This document shows, piece after piece, positions 37,076 to 47,300 of a stretch of 64,000 nt of DNA (positions are counted from its first letter, which is position 1; each line of letters opens with the position of its first letter). A program made the translations under genes and the position numbers. Under the pieces are notes generated by a model. That model was not told the DNA's origin. It saw only the letters and a program-made list of their open reading frames with translations, and searched no databases. Location of the stretch: the NCBI RefSeq assembly GCF_025244845.1, contig NZ_CP104264.1:2046001-2110000 (forward strand), in the 5' to 3' direction. This DNA comes from Arthrobacter sp. zg-Y1171 (GTDB taxonomy: Bacteria; Actinomycetota; Actinomycetes; Actinomycetales; Micrococcaceae).

Positions 37076-37714
37076 TCAGTCGAACTGCGGGCTCTCGGTG
37101 CGGCTGCGCTTGAGTTCGAAGAACGCCGGGTTGGAGGCAAGCATGACGGCGCCGTCGAACATCGCGCCGGCCTCTTCGCCCCGCGGAATGCGGGTCAGGA
37201 CCGGGCCGAAGAAGGCGGTGCCGTTGAAGGCCACGATGGGGGTGCCGACGTCGTCGCCCACCTTTGCGATGCCTTCCTTGTGTGAGGCGCGCAGCTGGGA
37301 GTCATACTCGTCGGTTTCGGCGTACTGCGCGAGCTCGGCGGGCAGGCCGACCTCGGCCAGGGCCTCACGGATCACCGTGGGGAAGTCGGAGTTGCCGCCG
37401 ATATGGATTCGGGTTCCCATGGCGTCGTACAGCTTCTTGATGTACTCGCTGCCGTGCAGTTCCTGCGCTGCGATGATCACGCGCACAGGACCCCAGGCCG
37501 CATCCATCCGCTTCCGGTAGTCCTCCGGAAGGTGGTCGCGGCCCTCGTTCAGCACGGACAGGCTCATGACGTGCCAGTTGGTGCGGACGTCGCGGACCTT
37601 TTCCACCTCATCCATCCAGCGGGAGGTGACCCAGGCGAACGGGCACATCGGGTCAAACCAGAAATCGGCAGTCGATGCGGAACTGGCAGGCGACGCAGAA
37701 CCATTTACGGTCAT
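37076..37714 (-). CDS. DsbA-family (Rv2466c-like) thioredoxin-fold protein with monothiol site
   Basis: This 212-residue cytosolic DsbA-fold protein resembles the mycothiol-dependent reductase Rv2466c. The active site reads CPFA (Cys24 to Ala27) where the classic motif is CPWC, so only the attacking cysteine remains. A cis-proline is present in [10 protein letters not shown] near residue 158. A monothiol site suggests reaction with mycothiolated substrates rather than disulfide exchange within the protein. There is no signal peptide, which separates it from secreted DsbA. It sits between valS (convergent) and clpX (66 bases, same strand). Confidence 0.8.
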   Translation of the reverse strand: MTVNGSASPASSASTADFWFDPMCPFAWVTSRWMDEVEKVRDVRTNWHVMSLSVLNEGRDHLPEDYRKRMDAAWGPVRVIIAAQELHGSEYIKKLYDAMGTRIHIGGNSDFPTVIREALAEVGLPAELAQYAETDEYDSQLRASHKEGIAKVGDDVGTPIVAFNGTAFFGPVLTRIPRGEEAGAMFDGAVMLASNPAFFELKRSRTESPQFD

Positions 37715-37780
37715 GGAAACTCCTTCGAAGCGGTCGATGGCGCATTCAGCGCCGAACGTACTACTCCCCCCAACCCCGTA

Positions 37781-39073
37781 CTACGCGGATTTGTTCCGGC
37801 GCTTGGTGGCGACTGCGTGGGAGATGAGGGTCGGTTCGGCCTTCTTCTCCACGGTATCCGCGGTAATGACTACCGTGGCGACGTCCTCCTGGCTGGGCAG
37901 GTCGAACATTACCGGCAGCAGCACTTCTTCGAGGATGGCACGCAGGCCGCGGGCTCCGGTGCCGCGGTCCAGCGCCTGGTCCGCGATCGCGTCCAGGGCG
38001 CCCTGCTCGAAGGTGAGTTCGACGCCGTCGAGCTGGAACATCTTCTGGTACTGCTTCACCAGGGCGTTCTTCGGCTCGGTCAGGATACGGATCAGGGCCG
38101 TGCGGTCCAGATTGGACACGGTGGTAATGACGGGCAACCGGCCGATGAATTCGGGAATCAGGCCGAATTTGAGCAGGTCCTCGGGCATGACCTCGGCGTA
38201 CGAGTCCGTGCCCTTGGTGGTTTCGATCAGCGGCGCGCCGAAGCCGATGCCCTTGCGGCCGGAGCGCGAACCGATGATTTCTTCCAGTCCGGCAAAGGCG
38301 CCGGCCACGATGAAGAGGACGTTGGTGGTGTCGATCTGGATGAATTCCTGGTGCGGATGCTTGCGTCCGCCCTGCGGCGGCACGGAGGCGACCGTACCTT
38401 CGAGGATCTTCAGCAGCGCCTGCTGTACGCCTTCGCCGGAGACGTCCCGGGTGATCGAGGGGTTCTCGCTCTTGCGCGAAATCTTGTCGATCTCGTCGAT
38501 GTAGATGATGCCCTGCTCGGCCTTCTTGACGTCGTAGTCCGCCGCCTGGATGAGCTTGAGCAGGATGTTTTCCACGTCTTCGCCGACATACCCGGCTTCG
38601 GTGAGCGCGGTGGCGTCGGCGACGGCGAAGGGGACGTTGAGCCGGCGGGCCAGGGTCTGCGCCAGATAGGTCTTGCCGCAGCCGGTGGGACCGATCAGGA
38701 GGATATTGGACTTGCCGATTTCGACGTCGTCGGCCGCTACCGCGTCCGCAAGGTTGCCGGCGTTGCGCGGAGCATGGCCGGCCTGGATCCGCTTGTAATG
38801 GTTGTAGACCGCAACGGCCAGCGACCGCTTGGCAGGTTCCTGGCCAATGACGTATTCCTGCAGCGAGTCGAAGATTTCCCGCGGCTTGGGCAGCTCAAAG
38901 GTACCCAGGTCAGCAACCTCGGAGAGTTCTTCCTCGATGATCTCGTTGCAGAGGTCGATGCACTCATCGCAGATATACACGCCGGGGCCGGCAATGAGTT
39001 TGCGTACCTGCTTCTGGCTCTTTCCGCAGAAAGAGCACTTGAGCAGATCCGTGCTCTCACCAATGCGAGCCAT
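37781..39073 (-). CDS. clpX: ClpX unfoldase, ATP-binding subunit of Clp protease
   Basis: This 430-residue AAA+ unfoldase has an N-terminal zinc domain with C13, C16, C35 and C38, Walker A GPTGCGKT (128-135), Walker B IIYIDEID and the ClpP-docking IGF-type loop in KGIGFGAP. It feeds unfolded substrates to the ClpP1P2 barrel encoded upstream. A hairpin separates it from clpP2, so it probably has its own promoter. Confidence 0.97.
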   Translation of the reverse strand: MARIGESTDLLKCSFCGKSQKQVRKLIAGPGVYICDECIDLCNEIIEEELSEVADLGTFELPKPREIFDSLQEYVIGQEPAKRSLAVAVYNHYKRIQAGHAPRNAGNLADAVAADDVEIGKSNILLIGPTGCGKTYLAQTLARRLNVPFAVADATALTEAGYVGEDVENILLKLIQAADYDVKKAEQGIIYIDEIDKISRKSENPSITRDVSGEGVQQALLKILEGTVASVPPQGGRKHPHQEFIQIDTTNVLFIVAGAFAGLEEIIGSRSGRKGIGFGAPLIETTKGTDSYAEVMPEDLLKFGLIPEFIGRLPVITTVSNLDRTALIRILTEPKNALVKQYQKMFQLDGVELTFEQGALDAIADQALDRGTGARGLRAILEEVLLPVMFDLPSQEDVATVVITADTVEKKAEPTLISHAVATKRRNKSA

Positions 39074-39177
39074 AGTTCAGTCCCCTTAGATGGTCCATCA
39101 AAAACGGTTCCGCAGCATGGGCTGAGCCAACCATGATCCACTCTAGGACACTTGGAGGAGCTATTCAGCAACCAAAC

Positions 39178-39210
39178 GGCCCGTGGTGCGATATTACGCG
39201 CCACGGGCCG
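39178..39210 (-). terminator. Hairpin terminator after clpP1-clpP2
   Basis: This is a 14-pair stem with one G-T wobble and an AT-rich 6-base loop (ATATTA), followed on the minus strand by TTTGG. It starts 32 bases after the clpP2 stop and precedes clpX by about 105 bases. Confidence 0.7.
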
Positions 39211-39241
39211 GCTGGACATGCCGTTATTTCGGCGAAGCAGG

Positions 39242-39916
39242 TTACATCTTGTTAATGGCCGGCGTCTTGAGCTTGCGGGAATCAAGCACCTGGTCGATCA
39301 GCCCGTATTCCAGGGCCGAGTCGGCCGTCAGGATCTTGTCACGCTCGATGTCCGTATTGACCTGCTCGGAGGTGCGGTTGGAGTGCAGCGCCAAGGTGTC
39401 CTCCAGCCAGGTACGCATCCGCATGACCTCGGCGGCCTGGATTTCCAGGTCGGAGGCCTGGCCGCCCTGGCCGCCGGACAGCGACGGCTGGTGGATGAGC
39501 ACGCGGGCGTTCGGCAGTGCCAGGCGCTTGCCCGGGGTCCCTGCGGCCAGCAGCACGGCGGCGGCGCTGGCAGCCTGACCGAGGCAGACCGTCTGGATCT
39601 CCGGACGGATGTACTGCATGGTGTCGTAAATGGCCGTCATGGCCGTGAACGAGCCGCCCGGGGAGTTGATGTACAGGGTGATGTCGCGGTCCGGATCCGT
39701 GGACTCAAGCACCAGCAGCTGGGCCATGACGTCGTCGGCGGAGGCGTCATCAACCTGGACGCCCAGGAAGATGATGCGGTCTTCGAACAGCTTGGTGTAC
39801 GGATCCTGGCGCTTGAAGCCGTAGGGCGTGCGCTCTTCGAACTGCGGCAGGACGTAGCGGCTGGTGGGCATCTGCGGGGCGACGGCGGAGCCGGCGGTGC
39901 CGAAATTATGGTTCAT
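39242..39916 (-). CDS. clpP2: Clp protease proteolytic subunit ClpP2
   Basis: This 224-residue serine protease subunit has its catalytic serine in [11 protein letters not shown], histidine in [10 protein letters not shown] and aspartate in the [15 protein letters not shown] region. The N-terminal extension (about 35 residues) is longer than in clpP1 and is normally trimmed. In actinobacteria the two ClpP rings form a mixed tetradecamer. AGGAG lies 6 bases before the ATG. It is 47 bases downstream of clpP1, forming one operon. Confidence 0.95.
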   Translation of the reverse strand: MNHNFGTAGSAVAPQMPTSRYVLPQFEERTPYGFKRQDPYTKLFEDRIIFLGVQVDDASADDVMAQLLVLESTDPDRDITLYINSPGGSFTAMTAIYDTMQYIRPEIQTVCLGQAASAAAVLLAAGTPGKRLALPNARVLIHQPSLSGGQGGQASDLEIQAAEVMRMRTWLEDTLALHSNRTSEQVNTDIERDKILTADSALEYGLIDQVLDSRKLKTPAINKM

Positions 39917-39963
39917 GAATTACTCCTGAAGTCTGCAAATGGAGGGGTGGCTGGCCGGGGACC

Positions 39964-40611
39964 CTAGTCCTCGTCCTTGCCCTCTGCCTGGTCCTGGTTG
40001 GTTCCGCCGCCGCCGGTCACTCCGCCTGCGTGCGCGGAGATCTTGTCGAAGAAGCCGTATTCGAGGGCTTCCTGCGCGGTGAACCACTTGTCGCGGTCAT
40101 TGTCCTTGAGGATGGTTTCGACGGTCTGGCCGGTCTGCTCGGCAGTCAGCTCAGCCATCACACGCTTCATGTTCAGGATCAGCTCGGCCTGGATCTTGAT
40201 GTCCGAAGCCGTGCCGCCGATTCCGCCGGAGGGCTGGTGCATCAGGATGCGGGCGTGCGGCGTTGCGTAGCGCTTGCCCTTGGTGCCGGAGGAGAGCAGG
40301 AACTGGCCCATGGAGGCGGCCAGGCCGGTGGCGACGGTGACGACGTCGTTCGGGATGAACTGCATGGTGTCGTAGATCGCCATGCCTGCGGTCACGGAGC
40401 CGCCGGGAGAGTTGATGTAAAGGTAGATGTCCTTTTCGGGATCTTCCGCGGAAAGCAGCAGAAGCTGGGAGCAGATCGCGTTGGCATTCTCGTCCCGGAC
40501 TTCCGAGCCCAACCAGATGATCCGCTCCTTGAGCAGGCGGTTGTAGATGTAGTCGTCCCGGCCGGCCGGGTCCACCGTAGCCATGGTGGGTGTGTTCGGT
40601 GCAGTTGCCAT
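39964..40611 (-). CDS. clpP1: Clp protease proteolytic subunit ClpP1
   Basis: This 215-residue subunit has the catalytic serine in [11 protein letters not shown], histidine in LMHQPSGG and aspartate in [18 protein letters not shown]. It is partner of ClpP2 in the mixed-ring protease. The C-terminal tail is polar ([14 protein letters not shown]). A ClgR-type box lies about 120 bases upstream, the known activator of this operon in other actinobacteria. Confidence 0.95.
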   Translation of the reverse strand: MATAPNTPTMATVDPAGRDDYIYNRLLKERIIWLGSEVRDENANAICSQLLLLSAEDPEKDIYLYINSPGGSVTAGMAIYDTMQFIPNDVVTVATGLAASMGQFLLSSGTKGKRYATPHARILMHQPSGGIGGTASDIKIQAELILNMKRVMAELTAEQTGQTVETILKDNDRDKWFTAQEALEYGFFDKISAHAGGVTGGGGTNQDQAEGKDED

Positions 40612-40685
40612 ACTGAGTGACCTCTCGCTCTGGCAGGAACGGGTGCTGGCCGTGCCAGCGGCTCCTGCCGTTTGTCTCTTCTAGG

Positions 40686-40746
40686 ACACTAGCCTGTCGC
40701 GGCGGCGATCTGCTTCTGTTTGGCCGGCTGTTCGCTGACGGCGCAC
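40686..40746 (-). promoter_or_regulatory. clpP1 promoter with ClgR-type box
   Basis: GTTCGCTGACGGCGCAC at 40730-40746 contains CGCTGACGGCG, which fits the ClgR consensus CGCYNANRGCG recalled from Corynebacterium. TAGTGT on the minus strand (40691-40686) is a plausible -10, which puts the box centre roughly 60 bases upstream of the start, a usual activator position. Confidence 0.65.
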
Positions 40747-40804
40747 GATGCGCGTCACATCGGTCTGTGGCGCGGGCCGCCCGCCAAAGGAACGCTTAAA
40801 CCAC

Positions 40805-40836
40805 TGTGCCGCCGGCCCTTTCGGACCGGCGGCACA
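40805..40836 (-). terminator. Hairpin downstream of tig
   Basis: Perfect 11-base arms (TGTGCCGCCGG, 40805-40815 with 40826-40836) and a 10-base loop lie 28 bases after the trigger factor stop. It is followed by GTGGTTTAAG and so is a weak or factor-assisted terminator. Confidence 0.65.
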
Positions 40837-40863
40837 ACAGGCGGTTAAGGAAACCGGGACAGG

Positions 40864-42219
40864 CTAGGCCTTGTCTTCGTTCTGCTGCTCTTCTGCTTCT
40901 GCTTCTGCTGCCTCGACCTCTTCGCCGGCGGGCCGGACGAATTCGGTGAGGTCGATCTCGGCACCGGTGGTGTCGGTGACCTTGGCCAGCTCGAGGACCT
41001 TGGCCAGTGCCTTGCGGCGGCGGACTTCGCCGACCATCATCGGAACCTGGCCGCTCTGGTCGATCAGCTGGGCGAACTGGTTCGGATCCATGCCGTACTG
41101 CGAAGCGGAGGAAACGATGTAGTCGATCAGCTCGTTCTGGTTGACCCCTACTTCTTCCTTCTCGGCTACGGCGTCAAGGATGATCTCGTTCTTGAACGCC
41201 TGCTCGGTGTTGGACCGAACCTCGGCGCGGTGCTCTTCGGTGTCGTGGTCCGGACCGGAGGTCTGGGCGCTCTCGGAGTTGAAGTGCTGTTCGATCTGCT
41301 CTTCGATGACGGATTCCGGAACCGGAACCTCAACGAGCTCGAGCAGCTTCTCCAGGACCTTGTCGCGGGCTTCGACGCCCTGCTCCATCAGCTTGGACTC
41401 GGCGGCACGCTTGGTGAGGTCTTCGCGGAGCTCGGCGATGGTGTCGAACTCGCTTGCCAGCTGGGCGAAGTCGTCGTTGGCCTCGGGGAGCTCGCGCTCC
41501 TTGACTGCCTTGACGGTAACGGTGACCACGGCGTCGGAACCGGCGTGCTCACCGCCGGCCAGCTTGGTGTTGAAGGTGGCGGATTCGCCGCTGCTCAGGC
41601 CGGTAACGGCCTCGTCCATACCTTCAAGCATGGTGCCGGCGCCTACCTGGTAGGACAGGTCAGCAGCGGAATCCACCTCTTCACCGTCTACCTTGGCGAC
41701 CAGGTCCATGGTCAGGAAGTCATCGGCGGCGGCGGGGCGGTCCACGGACTTCAGCGTGCCGAAGCGGCTGCGCAGCTCGTCCAGGGCCTTGTCGACGTCG
41801 GCGTCGGAAGCCTCGGCGGGCTCGACGGTGACCTCGAGGCCGGCGTAGTCCGGGAGCTCGATTTCGGGGCGGATGTCCAGCTCGACGGTGAAGACCAGCT
41901 GGCCTTCGTCGGTGGTCGGGTCCGGCACTTCGGTGATCTCAACTTCGGGCCGGCTCAGGGGGCTGATTCCGGTTTCCTGGACGGCTTCGGCGTAGAAGCC
42001 ATTGAGTCCGTCGTTGATCGCCGTCTCGAGGACGTAGCCGCGGCCAACGCGCTGATCGATGAGGCGGTTGGGAACCTTGCCCTTGCGGAAGCCCGGGACC
42101 TGCACCTGAGTGGCGATGGTCTTGTAGGCCTCTTCGATGCTCGGCTTCAGTTCCTCGAACGGAACTTCGACGTTGAGCTTTACCCGCGTGGGTGTGAGGT
42201 TTTCTACGGCGCTCTTCAC
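40864..42219 (-). CDS. tig: Trigger factor chaperone
   Basis: This ribosome-associated folding chaperone of about 451 residues has the ribosome-binding tail motif [12 protein letters not shown] near residue 43, the FKBP-like isomerase domain (about 155-245), and a helical C-terminal chaperone domain ending in an acidic tail ([16 protein letters not shown]). GTG at 42219 is chosen: AGGAG lies 10 bases upstream and [15 protein letters not shown] matches known starts; an upstream ATG at 42261 would add 14 residues without support. It precedes clpP1-clpP2, a common functional pairing. Confidence 0.95.
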   Translation of the reverse strand: MKSAVENLTPTRVKLNVEVPFEELKPSIEEAYKTIATQVQVPGFRKGKVPNRLIDQRVGRGYVLETAINDGLNGFYAEAVQETGISPLSRPEVEITEVPDPTTDEGQLVFTVELDIRPEIELPDYAGLEVTVEPAEASDADVDKALDELRSRFGTLKSVDRPAAADDFLTMDLVAKVDGEEVDSAADLSYQVGAGTMLEGMDEAVTGLSSGESATFNTKLAGGEHAGSDAVVTVTVKAVKERELPEANDDFAQLASEFDTIAELREDLTKRAAESKLMEQGVEARDKVLEKLLELVEVPVPESVIEEQIEQHFNSESAQTSGPDHDTEEHRAEVRSNTEQAFKNEIILDAVAEKEEVGVNQNELIDYIVSSASQYGMDPNQFAQLIDQSGQVPMMVGEVRRRKALAKVLELAKVTDTTGAEIDLTEFVRPAGEEVEAAEAEAEEQQNEDKA

Positions 42220-42273
42220 AGCGTAAGTTCTCCTGAGGGTTCTGGGATTGGTCTGCACCATGGTTATACAGAG

Positions 42274-42347
42274 TCGGGGTGACAGGATTTGAACCTGCGA
42301 CTTCCTGCTCCCAAAGCAGGCGCTCTTCCAAGCTGAGCTACACCCCG
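42274..42347 (-). tRNA. tRNA-Pro (TGG)
   Basis: This 74-base cloverleaf has the acceptor CGGGGTG pairing with CACCCCG. The anticodon stem CCTGC/GCAGG encloses TTTGGGA, giving anticodon TGG. CCA is not encoded. It lies 55 bases upstream of trigger factor on the same strand. Confidence 0.95.
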
Positions 42348-42498
42348 TCAGTGCACCTGACAGCCTACCTGCCCTGAAGCTGGTATGACGAATTTTCCCG
42401 GCACCACGATCGATTCCGCACCCGGTTGGGAGCCGGATACCGGCCGATTACTCACGGCCGGTTTTCGCGTGCTAAGGTAAAACCTGCCTTACGGCGCC

Positions 42499-42572
42499 GG
42501 GGATGTAGCTCAATGGTAGAGCCTCAGTCTTCCAAACTGATTACGCGGGTTCGATTCCCGTCATCCCCTCCA
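42499..42572 (+). tRNA. tRNA-Gly (TCC)
   Basis: This 74-base cloverleaf includes an encoded CCA. The acceptor GGGGATG pairs with CATCCCC, and the anticodon stem TCAGT/ACTGA encloses CTTCCAA, giving anticodon TCC. It is divergent from tRNA-Pro, with a 151-base gap holding both promoters, and is followed at once by a terminator. Confidence 0.95.
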
Positions 42573-42576
42573 CCTT

Positions 42577-42616
42577 AGAAGGGCCTTCCGCCGCGCGGAA
42601 GGCCCTTCTTGCTTTT
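42577..42616 (+). terminator. Rho-independent terminator of tRNA-Gly
   Basis: A 15-base stem (42577-42591 with 42595-42609) and 3-base loop are followed by TGCTTTT. It starts four bases after the tRNA. Confidence 0.9.
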
Positions 42617-42679
42617 AGGCCCGTGCAGGCCAGGCGGCCAGGCCGCTGCCCGCGCCCGCGCCCAGTCGGCCTGGCAGGA

Positions 42680-43600
42680 TCAGTCGGCCTGGCAGGACGG
42701 GCACCAGTACAGTTTGCGGGCGCCCATCTCGGTTCCCGCCACCGGGGTTCCGCAGCGCCGGCACGGCAGTCCGGTCCGCTTATAGACATAGTGGGCCTCG
42801 GACACGGGGACCGGCTCGCCGGTGTCGTCCCGGTCCTGCCGCTCCGTAGTGATGATCCGGCCCTGCCGCACTCCGTCGTTCATCAGGCGCACGACGTCGT
42901 CCCACACGGCCCCCGCCTCGCCCTCGCCCACGCTGCGGCCCAGCCGCCAGGGTGAAATCCGGGCCCGGAACAGCACTTCGGCGCGGTAGACGTTGCCCAC
43001 CCCCGCCAGCACCTCCTGGTTCATCAGCAGGAGGCCGACAGGCGAGCCCTTGCTGCGCAGCCGGCGCGTGAATTCCGCAGCACGCCCGGCACCTGCGGCG
43101 CCGTCATCCCCGGCGCCGCCGTCCCCGCCCGCCAGCGGGTCCGGCCCCAGCCTGGCCAGCACCTTTCGGCGTTCGGCTTCGGTCACCACCTCACAGGCGG
43201 TGGGGCCGCGCAGGTCCGCCCAGCCGTGCTTGGAAACCAGCCGGACCCGCACCGCCCCCTTGGGTTCGGGCGGCCCGGAGTAGCCCGCGCCGTCGTCGCC
43301 TGCCACCTCCTGCTCCCCCAGCCGCCGGGGCGCTCCGATACTGGAGGATCCGATGAACGTTTCGTCCCCGCCGAAATCGAAGGCGCCGTAGAGGCCAAGG
43401 TGGATGCGCAGGTAGAGATCATGGTCGAAACGCAGGAACAGCTGCTTGCCGTGGGCTTCCGCCGCCTCGAGCACATGTCCGTCCAGCCGGGCGGCACCGG
43501 CAGCAAACCGGCCCTGCGGGCTGCTTACGGTGAGCCTTTCGCCACCGAACACCGAGGAGAACTGCCGGGCCAGGCGGTGGATGGAATGCCCTTCGGGCAT
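42680..43600 (-). CDS. nei: Nei/Fpg-family DNA glycosylase (endonuclease VIII-like)
   Basis: This 306-residue base-excision glycosylase/AP lyase starts PEGHS: proline 2 is the catalytic nucleophile and glutamate 3 the general acid. PEGH marks the Nei2 subgroup rather than Fpg (PELPE). The conserved lysine is in EAHGKQLFLRF near residue 52. Helix-two-turn-helix GNVYRAEVLF follows, and the C-terminal zinc finger CRRCG...CPSC is intact. A Gly/Ala-rich loop (about 160-175) is a lineage insertion. It overlaps the rpiB stop (TAATG) and so is expressed with it. Confidence 0.9.
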   Translation of the reverse strand: MPEGHSIHRLARQFSSVFGGERLTVSSPQGRFAAGAARLDGHVLEAAEAHGKQLFLRFDHDLYLRIHLGLYGAFDFGGDETFIGSSSIGAPRRLGEQEVAGDDGAGYSGPPEPKGAVRVRLVSKHGWADLRGPTACEVVTEAERRKVLARLGPDPLAGGDGGAGDDGAAGAGRAAEFTRRLRSKGSPVGLLLMNQEVLAGVGNVYRAEVLFRARISPWRLGRSVGEGEAGAVWDDVVRLMNDGVRQGRIITTERQDRDDTGEPVPVSEAHYVYKRTGLPCRRCGTPVAGTEMGARKLYWCPSCQAD

Positions 43601-44070
43601 TAGAGCGTGGAGCCGGTGGTTTCGTACCGTGCAATCTGTCCGATCCGGCGGACATGGCGTTCGGCGTCGCTGAAGGGCTCGGCGAGGAAGGCTTCGATGA
43701 TTCCGGTGGCCTCCTCTACGCTGTGCTGGCGCCCGCCCACGGCGACGATATTGGCATCATTGTGCTGGCGTGCGAGCTTTGCGGTCTCCAGGTTCCAGGC
43801 CAGTGCGGCCCGGATTCCCCGAACCTTGTTGGCGGCGATCTGTTCGCCGTTGCCTGAGCCGCCCAGCACGATTCCCAGGGCATCCGTGCCCGCTTCCTGA
43901 TCCCGGACAACGGCCTCGGCCGCGTCGATGCAGAACGCGGGGTAATCGTCCTCGGCATCGTATTCCCGGGGGCCGTGGTCGACGACGTCGTACCCCTTGC
44001 CCGTCAGATGGGCAATGAGGTGGGAGCTCAGTTCCATGCCTGCGTGGTCGGTTGCAATATGGACGCGCAT
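43600..44070 (-). CDS. rpiB: Ribose-5-phosphate isomerase B
   Basis: This 156-residue RpiB/LacA-type isomerase interconverts ribose-5-phosphate and ribulose-5-phosphate in the pentose phosphate pathway. It has the anion hole loop GGSGNGEQIAANK and substrate-binding histidines in TDHAG and ARQHNDANIV. The loop has glutamate and no cysteine at the base position, which is the mycobacterial type with Glu as catalytic base. The stop overlaps the nei start. Confidence 0.92.
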   Translation of the reverse strand: MRVHIATDHAGMELSSHLIAHLTGKGYDVVDHGPREYDAEDDYPAFCIDAAEAVVRDQEAGTDALGIVLGGSGNGEQIAANKVRGIRAALAWNLETAKLARQHNDANIVAVGGRQHSVEEATGIIEAFLAEPFSDAERHVRRIGQIARYETTGSTL

Positions 44071-44211
44071 TTGGGGTAAGTCCGTTTCTTGAGGATGGGG
44101 AAAAGACGCTTCCAGCCTAGCTTCCGCTGCAGCCGCGTCTCCAAATTCCCCCGGCCCGACCGGAAACCGCCCTTACATGGCGTTGCTGCGTGCCGATAGA
44201 GCAGGTAGGAC

Positions 44212-44217
44212 TATACT
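44212..44217 (+). promoter_or_regulatory. Candidate -10 box for the LGFP metalloprotease gene
   Basis: TATACT at 44212-44217 is a strong actinobacterial -10, which would give a leader of about 95 bases before the TTG start. No convincing -35 lies at 16-18 bases; an extended or alternative sigma promoter is possible. Confidence 0.4.
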
Positions 44218-44318
44218 CCGATCCCTCCGGATTGGAGCGGTCTACCCGCGTCCGACGCTGGCGTCGCGGATACAGCACCGTTGCGCCCACCAGGAATCGC
44301 CCTACAAGGATTAGTCAT

Positions 44319-47300
44319 TTGAAAAGTGCAAAACTCGCCGTTCTGGCCCTCCTCGCCGTTTCGCTGACAGCAGGAGGGCTTCCGGCACAGGAGTACGCCG
44401 TCCCCGGCGAACCCGCGGCCACACAGGTCCCCGCCGATCCCGGCGCCGCCACCCTGCCTCCCTCTCCTGCGCCCGACGCCGGCAGCGCCGTCGCGGAAGC
44501 CGTGCCGGAGGCTGAACCGACGCCATCCGCCCCGCTGACCGCCGCCCCGGCTGAGGAACATCCCGCCGACGGCGAAGAAAGCCACACGGACACGGCCGAA
44601 TCCGGGGATGAGCTCGGGTACGACCCCGTGGTCGGCGGGGGCTTCCCGGTCCCCGGTCCCAACACTCCGATGGTCACGGACCCGGACGGGACCGTGCGTT
44701 CCGCCGTGGAGACGGACATCTCCGCAGCGCATGACCACGGCGCCTCTGCCTTCAGCAGCGCGGCCGGCGGTGCAAGCACGATGGGTGCCGCCGCCCGCAG
44801 CGGGACGATCAACATCACGCTCGTGTACGCCACGCTTACCGATAACCGGGGCGCGGTGAATGAAGCCGGAGCACTTAACTCGATGACCGCGGCCAACCAG
44901 TACTGGCGTGCCATGTCCAACGGCCGGCTGGGCGTGCTCCATACCAGCACCCGCGCCATCAACAGCTCCGCCAATTCCCGGCAGGACTACGCCGACATGA
45001 TGAATACCATCAAGCGTGACCTCGGATGGCGGGACAGCGCCAACAATGCCCTGCTGGTCTTTGTGCCTGCCGGCGATCTCAAGAGCGGGGGGTACGGCGG
45101 CATCCTCGGCGGCGGCTGGACTTCCGGTCCCACCAGCGGTTCGGTGTTGATGCCGCAGCCTTCGGGCTTCACCAACAACGTGGTGACGCACGAATTCGGC
45201 CACGTACTGGGCCTGCTGCACGCCAACAGCCTCAAATGCAACAACGGCCGATCCGATATCGGTGTCGGCTCCAACGGCGCCTGGGCCGACGGTTCCTGCA
45301 CCTCGCGTGAGTACGGAGACACTTCCGATCTCATGGGTTACGCACAGTATCCTTCGCCGGCCATTAATTCGTATTTCTGGGACGCCGGCGGTTTCGGCCG
45401 CGGCGACGAGATCTACAACGCCGGTACACCCGGATCCTCGATCACATACACCCTGAGGCCCTGGGCCGGCTCTTCCGCGCAGCGTGCGGTGAAATTCAGG
45501 GATTCTTCCGGCGAGACCTATTACCTCGAGCTTCGGCTTCCGGTGGGATATGACGAGTCCACGGCTGTCGGCGGCAACCGCGGCGTGAAGATCGTCAAGC
45601 CGGACCTGGCGAACGACTGGGCCGTGAATTCCCTGGTTATTGCACCCAACACCCGGGATTTCAGCGGTTATACCAATGCCAACAGCACCTGGCAGGCCGG
45701 CCAGACCTTCACCTCGCATTCCGGCACAACGGTGCACGTCAACTGGATCAGCGGCGAAGCCGCGTCCGTCACGGTGACCGGCGGCGTCGCCGCTCGTGCC
45801 GGAGCCCCGATCGACGAAGCCCGCAGGGCGCACCCGGAGCTGGGCAACGCGATCGGCGATATCCGCGGCGGGTTGAAGGACGGCGGGGCGTACCAGGACT
45901 TCCAAAACGGAGCCATCATCTGGTCCCCCAACACAGGTGCACGCGTTTCCACCGGAGCGATCCGCTCCGCCTGGGCGTCCACCGGTTTCGACGCCGGCTA
46001 CCTCGGCCTTCCCACCAGTGACGAGGTCTACGGCCTGCCCAACGGCGGCGCCTACCAGGATTACCAGGGCGGCGCCATTATCTGGTCGCCCGCCACCGGG
46101 GCGCGGGTCTCCAAGAACGGCCCGATCCGCACCGAGTGGGGCTACACCGGTTTTGAACGCAGCTACCTGGGCTATCCCACGAGCAACGAAATAGGCGGAC
46201 TGCCCAACGGCGGAACCTACCAGGACTTCCAGAACGGAGCCATCATCTGGTCTCCGGCCACGGGTGCGCGCGTTTCCCGGAACGGACCCATCCGTGAAGC
46301 CTGGCGCCGTTCCGGCTTCGAGAACAGCCCCATCGGCTACCCGACGACAAACCAGGTGACGCTCGCAGACGGCGGCACCTCCCAGGAGTACCAGCGCGGA
46401 ACCATCATCCACTCCCCTGCGTCCGGGGCCTGGATCGTCACGGGTGCCGTCCGGAATGTCTGGCGTGCCGCCGGAGCGGAAAAGTCGGACCTCAAATATC
46501 CCGTGGGCAATGAAGTCCTGATGGGGACCCAGGGCACCTACCAGGACTATCAGGGCGGTGCCATGATCTGGTCCGCTGCGACCGGAGCACAGATCTCCAA
46601 GAGCGGCCCCATCCGCTCGGCCTGGGGCGCCACGGGCTTCAACGCCAGCTACCTTGGGCTTCCCACCGGCCCGGAGACAAGCATGGGCACTCAGGGGAAA
46701 TACCAGGACTACCAGGGCGGCGCGATCATCTGGTCGGAGAAGACCGGGGCCAGGATCTCCCGGAACGGTCCCATCCGCTCGGCCTGGGGCGCCACAGGCT
46801 TCAACGCCGGTCCGCTGGGCCTGCCGACCGGGGAGGAACGGGCCATGGGCACCCAGGGCAGCTACCAGGACTACGAAGGCGGAGCCATTATCTGGTCCGC
46901 AAAGACCGGAGCCCAGGTCTCCGTGAACGGACCGATCCGCTCCGCCTGGGGTTCCACGGGCTTCAACTCCGGCTATCTGGGGCTTCCCACCGGAGGGGAA
47001 CGGAGCATGGGAGCGCAGGGCAAGTACCAGGACTATGAGGGCGGCGCGATCATCTGGTCCCAGAAGACCGGGGCGCAGATCTCGAAGAACGGGGCAATTC
47101 GTTCAGCCTGGGGCTCCACCGGTTTCAACTCGGGCTACCTCGGCCTGCCGACCAGCGGAGAAAAATCCTCCAACGGCGGAACCACACAGGAATACGAGGG
47201 CGGCACCATCCTCTCCTCTGCCGGCACGGGAACGCATATCCTCGCAAACGGGCCCGTCCGGGACGCCTACCGTGCGCAGGGCGCGGAGACGGGACGTCTC

